Part shown: one piece after another, positions 31,501 through 42,910 of the stretch
Layout: each line of letters begins with the position of its first letter
Numbering within the stretch: position 1 is the first letter of the stretch
Source of the DNA: Arbacia lixula
Lineage: Eukaryota; Echinodermata; Echinoidea; Arbacioida; Arbaciidae
Assembly (NCBI GenBank): GCA_963669155.1
Contig: OZ022597.1
Span: forward strand, 6,279,284-6,343,283
Reading direction: 5' to 3'
Length of the DNA stretch: 64,000 nucleotides
Position numbers and translations under genes: made by a program
The notes under the pieces: model-generated
What the model was told of the DNA's origin: nothing
The model's database searches: none
What the model saw: the letters and a program-made list of their open reading frames with translations, nothing else

Positions 31501-31854
31501 AAAATCAAGATTGAATGTAACACCCAATCTTCATTTTTGTCATGTCATAGGCATAGGGGGAAAAAAGAACCAGGAAGGCGGTGAAGTATAAGGCAATATT
31601 TTGAGATCTAATAGATATTAACAACTGAACTCATTGCAGAAACGTTATAAACTTGATGGAAGGATGAAACGATTTTTAGGATTGAGGATTTCATGAGAAA
31701 TTGTTGGAGGTTGATGAAAGAGAGAAGAAAAGAGATTGAGAAAAAGAGAATGAGAAAAGGAAAAGGGAGTGAGAAAGGAGCGCGATAGAAGAGGAGATAG
31801 ACGGGGAAGAGACGAATAGACAGGCAGAGACGGAAGGGGAGATGAAGCGTATGA

Positions 31855-32240
31855 GAGAGCGGGTTATAAGAAAGAGAGAGGGGTAAAAAGAAGAGAGAAA
31901 GAGAAAGCGAGAGAGAGAGAGAGAGAGATGGGGTATAAGTAAGAGAGAGAGAGCGAGGGGGGTTACAAAGGAAAGAGAAGAGAGAGAGAGAGAAGGGGGT
32001 GGGGTATAAAAAAAAAAGAGATAGAGAGAGGGTGTGGGTGTAACGAAGAAAGAGAGAGAGAAAGAGAAAGAGCGAGAGAAAGAGAGAGAGAAGGGGGGTA
32101 TAAAGAACAGAGAGAGAGATAGAGGGGTGTTTGGGTATAAAAAAAAAGAGATAGAGAGAATGTGTGGGCATAACGAAGTAAGAGAGAGAGAGAGAGAAAG
32201 ATAGAGAGAGGGAAAGGAAAGACAGAGAGATTTAAGAAAG
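31855..32240. repeat. Purine minisatellite with GGTATAA units
   Basis: AG-rich sub-units of variable length are each introduced by a GGGGTATAA- or GGTTATAAG-like word (about 31862, 31931, 31969, 32001, 32096, 32133). A higher-order unit is duplicated: GGGTATAA, an A-run, GAGATAGAGAGA, TGTGGG and TAACGAAG occur at 32002-32048 and again at 32133-32178, 131 bp apart. Minus frames up to 230 codons are serine/leucine artefacts of this repeat. Confidence 0.85.
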
Positions 32241-32324
32241 AGAGGGATATATAGAGGGGAAGAGAGGGGAGAAGGAGAGAAAGAACAGAAAGAGGAGAGA
32301 GATGTAGACATACAGGGAACACTT

Positions 32325-33493
32325 AATATTAATGATATTGTCTGTAGAGTAAACCTTCTACTTAAAACTACACTTTTATGCATGATGTGTTATGATATAT
32401 ATTTGTTATTTTAATTCCACAATTAATCGGTACGTTAGGCTCAGCATGGGTTCTCTCAAGCTTCAGCGAATCACCTTATTCTTCGTGTATCAAGCGGCCG
32501 GGTCTAGCCGACTGCGAACCCGGCACTATCCCGCTACAAAGCCGCGTGCAACACTCCCTAACTCCATTCTACAGCATGACTCATTCTAGACTTTTCGTTA
32601 AAAGGACGGCAATATATCCCATGTATCATAGCGCGCCTGTGTGACTGATCTAATTACTCGCTTGGGTCAATATGTAGACGGACGGTCCCATTGTATGATG
32701 AATTAAAACAACACGCGACAACACAAGATAAAGACCAAGGGCCCGCCGCTTAATTAAAGCAAGCAACACAAAAGTTAAGAGTTGATTATCGCGAAAGTAA
32801 TTAGAGAACGATGCGTATACTTGGCGCGCTATCGCAGTGAGACATCGCTCTTAACCACTTCCGTACCAGACAATTGCTCCTCTATACGATTTGGCAGTAT
32901 TACTGGTACAATCAAGGGAAGACGAGATCAGTCTGTCTTCACCGCGATTGATGACGTAAGACACAGATAGCTGTCTATATTGTACTCTTGTTTCAAGAAT
33001 AAACTATGGCTTATGCTATCCAACGTTTATGTAGCATGACCGTGACAGACACAATGACTTGAATGATGTTTGTATTAGCTTCCTCATTAAGGACATTGAC
33101 TTTGAAGACGTCATTTAGACTATGATGGATTTTATACGCTTACAATATCAGCGACAATAACATTTCAAACAAGGATGATACTTTTGCCAATGCTAATGCT
33201 ACTACTGTAATGACTGTCGTAATAATATCATTGATGAATTTGTTACATAAGAACATGAAGAACACGAAAACAAAATTGATTGTATGCCCTAACGCTAAAC
33301 GTTCGCCATAACGTGTCACTGAACTGATTATATGTCAAGGTACACCATTCTATCTCTAAAGTTTCATTTCAAGGTTTAATTTCAATTAAGGAGTACTTTA
33401 CTTTTGTCACTGAGAAAAAAAAAATGAGTTTCCAGTTTAATTATTTCTCATATTATCTTCTTCCATTTTCCTTGTTTTCTGTTGTTGTTTTTT
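32325..33493. other. Unique non-coding DNA
   Basis: No gene. 32640-32810 has several homeodomain cores (TAATTAC, TTAATTAA, TAATTAG), CATTGT and AGATAAAG. Short frames at 32392-32589 and 32782-32970 are unassigned. Confidence 0.4.
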
Positions 33494-33560
33494 TACAAAT
33501 TTTATTGTTTTGACGTGTAAAAGGGACACCCTAACTTTGATGTTTTTGGCACTCAAAGAA
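33494..33560. repeat. Fragment shared with 7996-8090
   Basis: ACAAATTTTATTGTTTTGAC and AAAAGGGACACCCTAACTTT align with the earlier fragment in the same orientation. Family unknown. Confidence 0.4.
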
Positions 33561-33907
33561 TGTTCACAGGCTCGTACCATACCTCAATGTTTTTTAGGCA
33601 ACTTTATTTATTGGAGTGAGCTATCCTTTAAAGAGTGTGTTTGTAGATATATGTGTTCCGTTCCATGTGACTTCGTTTTTGTTTCGATCCTTATCTCCTT
33701 TTACTATTACGTCTTCATGTTCGTATAGCTGTGATTTTCTCTACCATCCGGTTCATTTGTAAATAGCCTACATTTCATTCGAATGTATTCTCGCCTTGCT
33801 TTTTTATTACCTTTCCCCTACCCTCCTCTTCCACGTTTCTTTCTTCTTCTTCTCTTTCTTACTTGTGTATATCATCCATTTCTCTGTCTCCTCTTACCAT
33901 TTATGCT

Positions 33908-33997
33908 CAACTCCCTATACGTCACTGATGCATTTTGTCACAAGTAATAGAAACATAATGACAGAGATCAGCATTTTATATGTAGAAAAAAGGTTAA
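33908..33997. mobile_element. ~90 bp TTAA palindromic element, decayed
   Basis: The interior TGCATTTTGTCACAAGTAAT matches the copy at 49896-49986, and the right end is AAAAAGGTTAA. The left TTAA is lost. The DNA between 33561 and 33907 is pyrimidine-leaning and without a gene. Confidence 0.55.
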
Positions 33998-34268
33998 TTC
34001 TTCCTCCTTCATGTCTTTACTCATCTAATCATTCCTCTTACTTCTTTCATTTATCCTCCCCCCCCCCCATTTTTTTTGTACCGTTTGTGTTAATGAATAA
34101 TCGTTCATGTTCTAGTATCACGAGTATAGGCTGTTAAACATGTGCTTTAAAACCATGTAAACTGTTCCCGCTCTTAGATTCTCGTCGTGCAGTTGGTGAT
34201 TGCCGTTTCGTGCCGCCGGCAAATACCCGTCGTTCTCTCTGTGATGGATGTAGTTTTCATACTTCCAT

Positions 34269-34269
<1 letters not shown>

Positions 34270-34337
<68 letters not shown>

Positions 34338-34370
34338 CCCTCTCTCTCTCTCTCTCTCTCTCCTTCTCTT
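34270..34370. repeat. Compound C, CT, TA, CT microsatellite
   Basis: C11, then CT to about 34312, TA to about 34337, then CT again. Pyrimidine-rich DNA continues to 34480. Confidence 0.97.
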
Positions 34371-34497
34371 TCTCTCCTCCCCTGATTCTCTCTATGAATA
34401 TTGGTCTACAATATTACCTCCCTCTCTTGCCCCATATCCCTCCTCCCCCTCCACTCTCTCTATATTTATGACTTGTCTCTTTAACCATCTCCCTCTG

Positions 34498-34536
<39 letters not shown>
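34498..34536. repeat. (CT)n microsatellite
   Basis: A pure CT run; surrounding DNA is pyrimidine-rich from 34410 to 34680. Confidence 0.96.
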
Positions 34537-34538
<2 letters not shown>

Positions 34539-34702
34539 TTCTTTCTCTCCATCTCTTTCTCTCCCCCTGTCTATCTACCTATTTGAACCTAAATACCATC
34601 TCATTCCCCTCCTCACTCGATCTCCCCTTGACAAGTTCCATCACCCTACCCCGTCCCAACCCAACCCCCGCCCCCAGCCCCGTGTGCTATCATATGGACG
34701 TC

Positions 34703-34725
34703 AAGATGTCATCTCGTGACATCTT
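34703..34725. repeat. Short perfect inverted repeat
   Basis: AAGATGTCA and TGACATCTT form a 9 bp perfect stem with a 5-base loop. Too short to interpret. Confidence 0.75.
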
Positions 34726-35530
34726 ATTGTATAAGATGTTGGCATTAATCATTATGATAGTGGATCAAAGATAATGTATTTCCCCCGTAAGCTATAGAAA
34801 TGGTGTCTATGAGTCACCTGTTTCTGCCCGTTCCACCAATCGGTCCAGCGACCATTGACCCCCCCCCCCCTACCACCCTTCCTCTTTCTCAATCCCCCAC
34901 CGCCTTAATCTAGACACTATCCAGTCTTAGTAAGCAATGGAAGACCCCCTAGAAATGATTAACTACTACATTTTTAATAAAAACGTTTTTATTTCCTGTT
35001 TCTCTCCCAGTGTTTTTTAAGTAGTTATCACAGGTTTTCATGTAGCAAATTATTATCTGTACTAAAAGCTAATGCAAATTCCGCAATAGTTCTATTGTAA
35101 CCCCAACATGGCTATTCTAGAACCACCTTTGGCTATTGATGCATATCCTACGAAATATCTAAAACTCAACATCTATTGATGAATCAAATTGTATTTTACA
35201 AACTGAAGCGTCCAGTTTTACAAAAAAAAAACCTTCGCTTTATAAAATGACAGAGAGGCTAATCATAACAATGTAATGATGTTTTTTTTCGTAAGGAGGC
35301 GAAGTTGAATTTAGATAATGGTGGGAAATGACGAGAAGACGAAAAACAGGAAGAAAGAAGGAAGATCAATAAGAGATATTATGATGTATCAAAAATAAAT
35401 GATGGAAACGGAAGAATACAGAAGACAGATAAAGGAGGTGGAATGAAGAGAGACAATACAACGAAGGAGGAGAACAAGGAGGAGAACATGGGAAAGAAAA
35501 GAAGAGGAAGATTAAGAAAGAAGAAGAGGG
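34726..35530. other. Unique DNA becoming purine-rich
   Basis: C10-11 run near 34860. No gene. Purine-rich from about 35330 into the GAA tract. Confidence 0.45.
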
Positions 35531-35600
35531 GAGAAGAAGAAGAAGAAGAAGAAGAAGAAGAAGAAGAAGAAGAAGAAGAAGAAGAAGAAAAGAAGAAGAG
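35531..35600. repeat. (GAA)n microsatellite
   Basis: About 20 GAA units, purine on plus, within a longer A/G-rich block 35440-35660. Confidence 0.97.
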
Positions 35601-35660
35601 GAAGAAGGAGGAGAAGGATATGAAGGAAGAGAAAAGGAATGAAAGGTAAATAAAGGAGAA

Positions 35661-36391
35661 GAAACTAATAAACAGAAATACAGTTCATGATCATAGCATC
35701 CCCCTTTTTCAAAGCTTCAAACATCTTTATTTGCAGACGAGAGGTGGCGCTATAGGGGAAATCATACCCTAATTATTCACGTTGACATTGACATTGGAAA
35801 TTGAAAAAGGATTTATTCATGCGGCTTCTTGCATACTAATAGTTAGTAATCATTGCTGACTAACAAAATAAAATAGTAAACTTCTCATAACACCTGAAAA
35901 GGAAAAGAAAAAAATGAGATATGTTACTGGATGTCGAATGGGTTTTATACGTTATATTTTGTTATTGTATGGATGAATAAATCAGTAGATTTAAGAATGA
36001 ATATATTTACAGATATCTAATTCGCCAACATAGAGATATATGAATATACTTACATATACAGTTAAATTAATAGATATGTAATCAATGATTGATATGAATC
36101 TATATGATATTATTAACAGGTGAGCACAAACATAAATAACGCGGATAATGAATTGAAATCCATTAATAAAGATGAAATAATAAAAGTAATCGTATTTCAT
36201 ACAGGTCTGTGTGAGGGGTAGGCACCCCTCCCCTTCCTACAAAAATTCAATGATTAGTAGATGGCTGATTTAAATATTGACTCGTGAGCACAAACGTAGA
36301 TGAAAGTGAGTTGGAAAAGTAATGTTCCATTCATAATAGTCAGAATACTTGTCATTGGTTTCCAAATAGCCCTGGACGAGAAAGTAGTCGC
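35661..36391. other. Unique AT-rich non-coding DNA
   Basis: No gene. 35991-36200 encodes only an AT-rich hydrophobic minus frame of 69 codons. Confidence 0.45.
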
Positions 36392-36412
36392 GGGGGGGGG
36401 GGGGGGGGGGGG
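36392..36412. repeat. Poly-G tract (21 G)
   Basis: The longest homopolymer in the window. Confidence 0.95.
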
Positions 36413-36576
36413 AGTCGTCCGTCCACAGCGGTGCCCTTGGTTCGGTTATTGCTCCAAAAGCTATTGGCCGAATGAAGCTCGAAGGCAGAAAAGTGGAAAT
36501 CTATCGACTGACCAATCGACACGCTCAACTTCACATACGCGGGGATAACGAAGTACGTAGTCTTCAACTCTAGACG

Positions 36577-36650
36577 TCAGAGAGAGAGAAAGAGAGAGAG
36601 AAAGAGAGAGGGGGAGAGAGGGGGGGGGAGAGAGAGAGAGAGAGAAGAGG

Positions 36651-36702
<52 letters not shown>

Positions 36703-36710
36703 GGAAGGGG
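36577..36710. repeat. (AG)n and (ACAG)n microsatellite
   Basis: Interrupted AG tract with G-runs, then about eight ACAG units at roughly 36669-36702. Confidence 0.96.
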
Positions 36711-38335
36711 GAAGGAAAGCTATATGTACAAACATAATAGTCATATAATATATTGTTCATACATTCATTATATCAACAAATGATATTACACCACTTTAAT
36801 CAACATTACTCTCTTTATATGTAGATTGGTGCATCAATATTATAAAACATCTTCACTGAGTATAAGTAAAACATACATTTAAAAGATATTTTAGACATTT
36901 TATAATGATATAGAGTAAAAGAGTATTTTATTTCATTTACACAGGTATTGTCATGATTGTGAATGTAGACTCGTACCGATACATTGTAACTTTGTATACC
37001 ACTAGCCGTGAGGTAATGCATCCAACATATTACCATATTAGATGCAAAGTGAATTGATTTGAATTGGAGTCGCACGAAACATAAGTTTTTAATTGACTAT
37101 CAAAAATGTGAGAGGATGTAATTAGTATGATGATAATGATGATGGTCAAACCAATGTTGATATAACTTTATAGATGTTTACATCAACAAGTAAATAATAC
37201 AATTCATGAATAAATTATTTAAATTGTCGAATTAGATTTGATATGAATAGATAAAGGTCGTTTTCTGAAAAAAAAAAAAACATTGTCTAAATTCGAAAAA
37301 AAATGACAATTTACAGGGCGCACAGACGCAATAACAATTGCTTCCTTGAAGAAGAAAAAAATCAGCTGTTATCTTAGACTAACTTGATGGACACGTGTGG
37401 ATTTATTCTGACAATTTCGCATGCCGATTCTTCTATTTCCTCCCCTATGCTATGCTCCGATTAAACACGCTCACCTTTACAAATGCTGCATTCCTCCTGC
37501 ATTTCACTACATCGGCGAAAAACAACAACCCTTCCCCACTCATGGCAATTTTCCCGGCTTTAAGGGCTCACCGCCACTGCATGTATTGGCTAAAACAAGG
37601 ATGTATGAAGCGTCAACCAACGCATAGCGGAATTAAGATTGCAGTGTCTGTAAGCGCATTGCGCGTGGATAAAATGGTTGTATGCGCACAGCCCGTGGCT
37701 GTTTTCTTTGTATATTGGGGCGCGCACGCAACGACGAAATACACAGGAACGGCGTAACAGATTCGGACACAGTCATGAAAGTACAGTTAGCTTGGATGAC
37801 GTCCGGTCATTCATCTTCATCGGCCTAGAGGTTGTGCTGATATGACATAATGAACGAACTTCTCAATTGTTTGGTACTAATAACACAGCAATTATGTTAA
37901 AGATGATTATGCAATTGACACGATTAATTCAATACAACAAAGTAGAATGTCAGTGATTCATTTACTTTTCCTCGCATAAGATGTATGTACTCACATAGAC
38001 GATATAGATGAAGGCCTATACCATCGCATGCGCGCGACTGAACTTACGTTTTTTTTCTTCATAAAATGTGAGAAATGAAGGAAAACAGGATTATCAAATG
38101 CTGTAGTGTATTATTTGAAGAAATCAAAGTGTTAATTTTTTTATCAAAATGATGACAGTAATTAGAAGAAATTATTTTACCTCAACGTTATCAAATTCGA
38201 AAGTTTTTTCATAGACGTATTTCTTATTTTGAATAAAACAACATAATTTTGTATTGATGCTATTCAATAAATGTTAAAGAAAGGTATAATCAGCATAATA
38301 CGAGCGATATCGGAAGGAGGGGTAATAGATCGAGA
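36711..38335. other. Unique DNA with one unassigned frame
   Basis: AT-rich to 37400. 37430-37760 is GC-richer and holds a plus-strand frame that from its first ATG is about 100 codons; composition is balanced and no motif is recognised. The extra codons upstream in that frame have no ATG. No splice or poly-A signal clearly supports it. Confidence 0.35.
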
Positions 38336-38364
38336 TCGAGAGAGAGAGGGAGAGAATGAGAGAA

Positions 38365-38401
<37 letters not shown>

Positions 38402-38480
38402 TAGACAGACAGAGACAGACATAGCGAGACAGAGAGACAGAGATAATAAGTGAGAGAAAAATATATATAGAGAAAGAGAT

Positions 38481-38528
<48 letters not shown>

Positions 38529-38640
38529 AGATATTGGGAGATCAAGATCAAGAGATTGAGAGAGCGAGAAAGAGAGAGGTATCCATGGTATCTAGAACAG
38601 TAGAAGAGAGAGAGATTGAGAAAGAGAAACAAATATTGAG
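38336..38640. repeat. (ACAG)n and (AG)n microsatellite block
   Basis: ACAG units at 38365-38411, AG at 38484-38525 and interrupted AG elsewhere, all purine-biased on plus. Confidence 0.96.
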
Positions 38641-38760
38641 AGGGGGCGGGAATTAGAGATAAGGGTGGGGTGCAAACCTATTGAAAAGACAACAAAGACA
38701 ACGATAAGCATATTAATCAAAAGGAACATTATGCGTTGATCAAAAATATGTGCGGGGAGT

Positions 38761-38778
38761 GGGGGGGGGGGGGGGGGG
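38761..38778. repeat. Poly-G tract (18 G)
   Basis: A G-run followed by a GC-rich patch to about 38940 that contains no recognised gene. Confidence 0.95.
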
Positions 38779-39084
38779 TAAGGAAGGGCGGCGCATGTGT
38801 CTTGCGTCCCCGGCTGGCTCCGGCACTGGGTAGGGGAGGTGGTAGTGGTGGGTGACTGCCGGTTACGAAAGCAGCCATGAAACGGGGCCTCTGACATCAT
38901 TACTCCTCCCCGTCATAACCCCGTGAAGCGATCGGTCAGTGGCCGCTCACTCTGCCCGATCAGGAAACATTTCTTTTCCCCTTTCACGAAATCAGATATT
39001 TTATGCTTCCGAGCACGATCGAATCTCACGGGAGACCAGTCAAGGAAACGACGTCCACAATTTAGGAAGGGCTTTAAGGTAAAT

Positions 39085-39107
39085 GGAAAGAATGAGAGAG
39101 AGAGAGT

Positions 39108-39155
<48 letters not shown>

Positions 39156-39257
39156 AGAGAGAAGAAGAGGGAGAGGGAGAAAGAGGTAGAGAGAGAGGGG
39201 GTAGAGGGAGAGAGAGAGACACACACACACACACACACATAGACACAGACATAGAAA
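39085..39257. repeat. (AG)n and (CA)n microsatellite
   Basis: AG run around 39117-39145, interrupted AG, then CA at about 39220-39238. A 229-codon minus frame crossing it is mostly repeat-derived. Confidence 0.95.
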
Positions 39258-39680
39258 GAGAGAGGATGAGAGGGGAGAGTGTGTGTGAGAGAAACACACT
39301 AACTTGTAGAGCTGTACTTGATGCTGACTACATTGGACATGACATTGTGTTTCTCCATTCATGCCGCTTGCTCTTTTCAAGCTCCTCCCTTCTAAATATT
39401 TGGCGCATGCGCTTTGGATAACACATGCCCTACGCAATACCATATTACTGACTACATAGTGATCTACCGTAGATCGGAATGTATTGGGTGTGATATCAGC
39501 AGTCAAAACTTTACGTACGTGGGAAGAGAGGATGAGGAGAGGGTGTGTGATACGTGAAATAATACAAATAACTTTTAGATTTGTTTGAGATGCTGACTCC
39601 ATCGGGAATCACAGTGTGTTGCCTGGTTCATACCGCTTGCGCTTCATGAAATATTTCCAACTAAATAATTTCCTAATGAG
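39258..39680. repeat. Direct duplication of a ~110-160 bp segment
   Basis: 39258-39420 and 39525-39680 align with moderate identity, about 269 bp apart. Shared are GAGAGGATGAG, a GTGTGTGA word, GATGCTGACT, a GTGT/TGTTT segment, CATnCCGCTTGC and CTAAATAnTT. An old tandem duplication including some intervening sequence. Confidence 0.7.
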
Positions 39681-39689
39681 GGGTGGGCC

Positions 39690-39840
39690 TTAAATAAGGC
39701 ACTGCCTATACTCCGTAGCAAGTCTTTAATTTTGTATTCCTGTGTTGTACTCCCTATGTCACGTACCTCTTGATGTATGTATTTCAATGTTGTTTTTTAA
39801 GTAAGTGTTGAAATATATTAACTTGAACTTGAACTTGAGA
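39690..39840 (+). repeat. Possible 3' end of a non-LTR retroposon
   Basis: AT-rich sequence ends in about three units of a CTTGAA repeat (roughly 39818-39838), a tail type seen at the 3' end of several LINE and SINE groups. No coding part is present. Confidence 0.35.
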
Positions 39841-39870
39841 TATCAACATTAAACGCTCTACATGGGGTAT

Positions 39871-39883
39871 GGGGGGGGGGGGG
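39871..39883. repeat. Poly-G tract (13 G)
   Basis: A homopolymer inside unique DNA just after the retroposon-like tail. Confidence 0.95.
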
Positions 39884-40016
39884 TCCAGTGATTGTTTAAA
39901 GATGTGATAAAAACAAATGAATGTATTAATGTAAACAATTCAACATCTTTTTTAAAGAAGTGGGTGCAACCGCTTTTGGAAGCTAGCTTTTTATATACAT
40001 TATACATAGGCCTTGC

Positions 40017-40120
40017 ATGTGTGTGTGTGTGTATTTTCTCATGTGTGTGTGTGTGGTGTGTGTGAGTGAGTGTGTGTGTGTGTGTGTGCATGCATGTGTG
40101 CGTGTGAGTGAGTGAGTGTT
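40017..40120. repeat. Interrupted (GT)n microsatellite
   Basis: GT runs with GAGT, GGTG and CATG interruptions. Confidence 0.95.
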
Positions 40121-40289
40121 TGTTACAGCTGACCCTCGACCAATAGGCTTCCTCGACTAAGATGAAATGTCCACATACTTTTATGTGATCCTCTTCCCAA
40201 CCTTGATATAAACTGAGCGAGCGAGGTTCTTGTATAATACGTATGTGTGTATATAGATGTATGTTTGTCTGTTAACATAAATAAATATA

Positions 40290-40333
40290 TAGAGAGAGAC
40301 AGAGAAAGAGAGGGGGAGAGAAAAAAGAGAGAG

Positions 40334-40373
<40 letters not shown>

Positions 40374-40405
40374 AGATAGAGAGAGAGAAGGAGAGAGAGA
40401 GAGAT
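40290..40405. repeat. (AG)n microsatellite
   Basis: Interrupted AG with a G-run near 40366-40372. Confidence 0.96.
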
Positions 40406-40588
40406 GTTTATGCCTGTATGTGTTTTTGCCTGTTGCAATTATAAGGATGGGACACGGGCACCCAAGAAGCACACACGGGACCCCCCAAACACGATTAATG
40501 TCTCGCCAGAAAGATAGCATCAATCAGTGTTTATGGAACTAGTATATATTCAATAAATACGTTGTTCCCGAATTTCAAACTTTCTCTC

Positions 40589-40680
40589 TTAACTCTCTAT
40601 GTATTGATTAATGGATTATGATGCAGGTACGCCACACCAATCACATAGAGACTCGTTTGGGCTGGCACAGTTAGGGTTAA
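40589..40680. mobile_element. ~90 bp TTAA palindromic element, complete
   Basis: TTAACTCTCTATGTATTG on the left; GCTGGCACAGTTAGGGTTAA on the right; interior CACACCAATCACATAGAGAC. A TTAA at both ends with CTCT and AGGG next to it follows the pattern of piggyBac-like elements (TTAA target, CCC-type termini). At 92 bp it has no coding capacity. Confidence 0.85.
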
Positions 40681-41160
40681 CGACCAAGGAAAGTTTGGTG
40701 CAATGCCTCCCAAGGTTTATGTGGCTTACACTACGTCACATACCTTCTATGTCATAATTGTTAATTGCGTGAATACTCTCCTATAAATATCGGCGCCGGT
40801 GATTCACCATTAATTGCTTTTCTGCCTATGTTCTCTGTCTCCAGCTGAGGGCCACATTAGTATCTCGTCTAGACTACAGAATGAAAATACAAATAGGTAT
40901 ATCAATTTCAGAGGAATGTTAATCAATGGAATTCCTATGCATCCTATGAATGAATAAGTGATATGCTGCCTGTACCAAGCTCATGAAACGGAATATAGAA
41001 TCACTTAAAGTTGGTGAAGGCCATTTTAACGATTTCCAATGCTTTTCCCCTCCCACCTCCCTCGAAAAGTCAAACATTGCTGCTTCTAATTGTGAGTCAC
41101 ATTCGGAAGAATAAGATAGAGAGTGAGAAAAACTAGAGAACAGAACACCTTTCTGTTTAA
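40681..41160. other. Unique DNA
   Basis: No call other than the minus-strand frame listed at 40919-41281. CTATAAATA, a TATA-type word, occurs at about 40781-40789. Confidence 0.35.
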
Positions 41161-41281
41161 TAGCAGGGGCCCAGTGAGAAAGACCTATGCTGGGCCCCTC
41201 TCTGCGGAGATAACGGTCGCTCTGTGGCGCCTCGCCGGCGCCACGGCTAGAGAGCTTGCCGAGACGCGATGGCGCCTGCAT
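40919..41281 (-). other. Open frame of 120 codons, unassigned
   Basis: A minus-strand frame from an ATG at 41281. The frame itself stays open further upstream, to about 41320. Composition is balanced and not repeat-derived, which is rare in this window. Its 5' part lies in the CpG-rich patch with two GC-rich hairpins, which alone can keep a frame open by lacking AT-rich stop codons. No domain, signal peptide or membrane segment is evident. Confidence 0.15.
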
Positions 41282-41390
41282 CTCATTCAGATTGCTTGCA
41301 TGCGCACCACGGTCACTCACTGCGCGAGGAGCCGCGCCAGAAGTGGGCTGCGAGAAAAGTCACGTCGACTCTGTCGGTAAGGGCGTTTAT
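41165..41390. other. CpG-rich patch with two short perfect hairpins
   Basis: AGGGGCCCAG (41165-41174) pairs perfectly with CTGGGCCCCT (41190-41199). GTGGCGCC (41224-41231) pairs perfectly with GGCGCCAC (41237-41244). The block to 41390 is the densest CpG region I see in the window and ends with a donor-like TCG/GTAAGG near 41376. It may be a promoter, a first exon or a GC-rich repeat. Confidence 0.5.
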
Positions 41391-41434
41391 ATCTTTTAAC
41401 TTCTAAGCCCCAATTCACGAATGGGGTTTTAGAA

Positions 41435-41610
41435 TAACTTCTTCTCCGCCAGACTCCATGCTGTCGTATGGGAACGGTATGGTATTACCAGTGCAAAAAT
41501 GCCTCAATGTGCATAAAGAGTTAACTCCTTCTCTACCAAGCTACTTGCAACCGTATGCAAATGGTGTGTATTACTATTGCAAACATGCCTCAATGGTGCA
41601 TATAGAGTTA
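41435..41610. mobile_element. Two abutting ~90 bp TTAA elements
   Basis: The copies 41435-41524 and 41521-41610 share the TTAA at 41521-41524. Both contain a TATGnnAA(C/T)GGT word and AAnATGCCTCAATG, as in the copy at 10279-10369. The left end of the first and the right end of the second have one-base changes in TTAA. Confidence 0.7.
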
Positions 41611-42360
41611 TGTTAGTCCGAATCTGTAGATCTAACCCACTGCATTTCGCTACGTTAAATTATTCACCTTCCTACCTCATATGAATTCTGATATCTTTCC
41701 GAACCGGTAAAATATAGTAATTTATATAGTCATCTCAAACTTCTCATGAAATAACGATATTACCTATTAGACATAAAAAGGTTTCCGTTTTACGTTCAAT
41801 ATTTGGTGTGTTCAATATCGAGTAAAGGAGAAAAAGACGAAAATGTGAATAATAGGCTGAAAATCAATGAATTGAGAAGAGATAGAAACAGCGAAATAAA
41901 TACATGTTCAAAAGTCATTGTGTGCGCGAAATATTAGGTATAGACTGAATGGAAATAAGGAACTGATTTGACAGGTGTATACAAAAAGATGTCAGAACAC
42001 TGGACCAAATTGGTTGATACAAATTCCGTTCCATATTGAAGATAATCACTCTCAAGAAATACGCGGACATAGACAGTAGAGATCTTTCTTTGGTGCAGCA
42101 TATATTGTTAATCAGCATAACATCTAAGTTTCACTGAATGTTTAAAACTCAACTTTATCTAGAAAAATTTTGATTTGATTGTTAAGACTTACTTTAAGAT
42201 AAAATAATAAAGAGAATTCACATGACTAATGATATCGAAGCGGAAATGCATTTTTTTTAGTTTTATTTACAGTTTGTTTTCTTTTGAAAAGATGTTAAAG
42301 AAACTGTGCCAACTAGCCTGATTAAACGTAATGAATTCAAAAAACGTTTTTCTTCGATTA
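41611..42360. other. Unique AT-rich non-coding DNA
   Basis: No gene or notable repeat seen. Confidence 0.5.
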
Positions 42361-42369
42361 TTTTTGACG

Positions 42370-42482
42370 AACACAAGCACACACACAAACACACACACAG
42401 ACAGACCCACACTGCCGCATACACATACAGAGAGAGAGAGGGAGAGAGAGAGAGAGAGAGAGAATGTGAGAGAGAGAGAGCA
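42370..42482. repeat. (CA)n and (AG)n microsatellite
   Basis: Interrupted CA (42370-42403), ACAT and ACAG, then AG to 42480. Minus-strand frames here are artefacts. Confidence 0.95.
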
Positions 42483-42661
42483 AGCAATGGGCTTATAGCG
42501 CTTCCCAAATCCCTGCAAAGGGCCAGTCGAATCAAGTGACATGCGACGAGGAAAAGTGCAAGCCACTCTTGTTGTGCACGCCACCTTCTGTCGTGATACG
42601 CACTCCGCAACAACCAGACAGCTTTCACATTAGCTAGGCAAAGATGTTTTGACTATTGCAG

Positions 42662-42689
42662 ACCCTCTCTCTCTCACTCTTTCATTCTC

Positions 42690-42758
<69 letters not shown>

Positions 42759-42910
42759 GCCTCTATCTCTCTGCCTCTATCTTTTTGTCACTCGTCTCTC
42801 TTTTTGCTTATTTTGCTTCCTCTTTCTCTCTATCTTACACACACACAAATACGCACACACACATACACACACACACTCTCTCTCTCTATCTCTCTCTCTT
42901 TCTCTCTCCC
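42662..42910. repeat. Poly-C, (CT)n and (CA)n microsatellite
   Basis: C-run near 42690, CT to about 42768, pyrimidine-rich DNA, then CA at 42837-42875 and CT at 42875-42908. Confidence 0.96.

Noticed and set aside
31608-32383. Serine/leucine-rich minus frames up to 230 codons
   Set aside because: They are produced by the purine minisatellite, with overlapping equivalents in all minus frames.
38913-39602. 229-codon minus frame
   Set aside because: The middle third is an AG/CA microsatellite; flanking parts fall in the direct duplication and unique DNA and show no domain.
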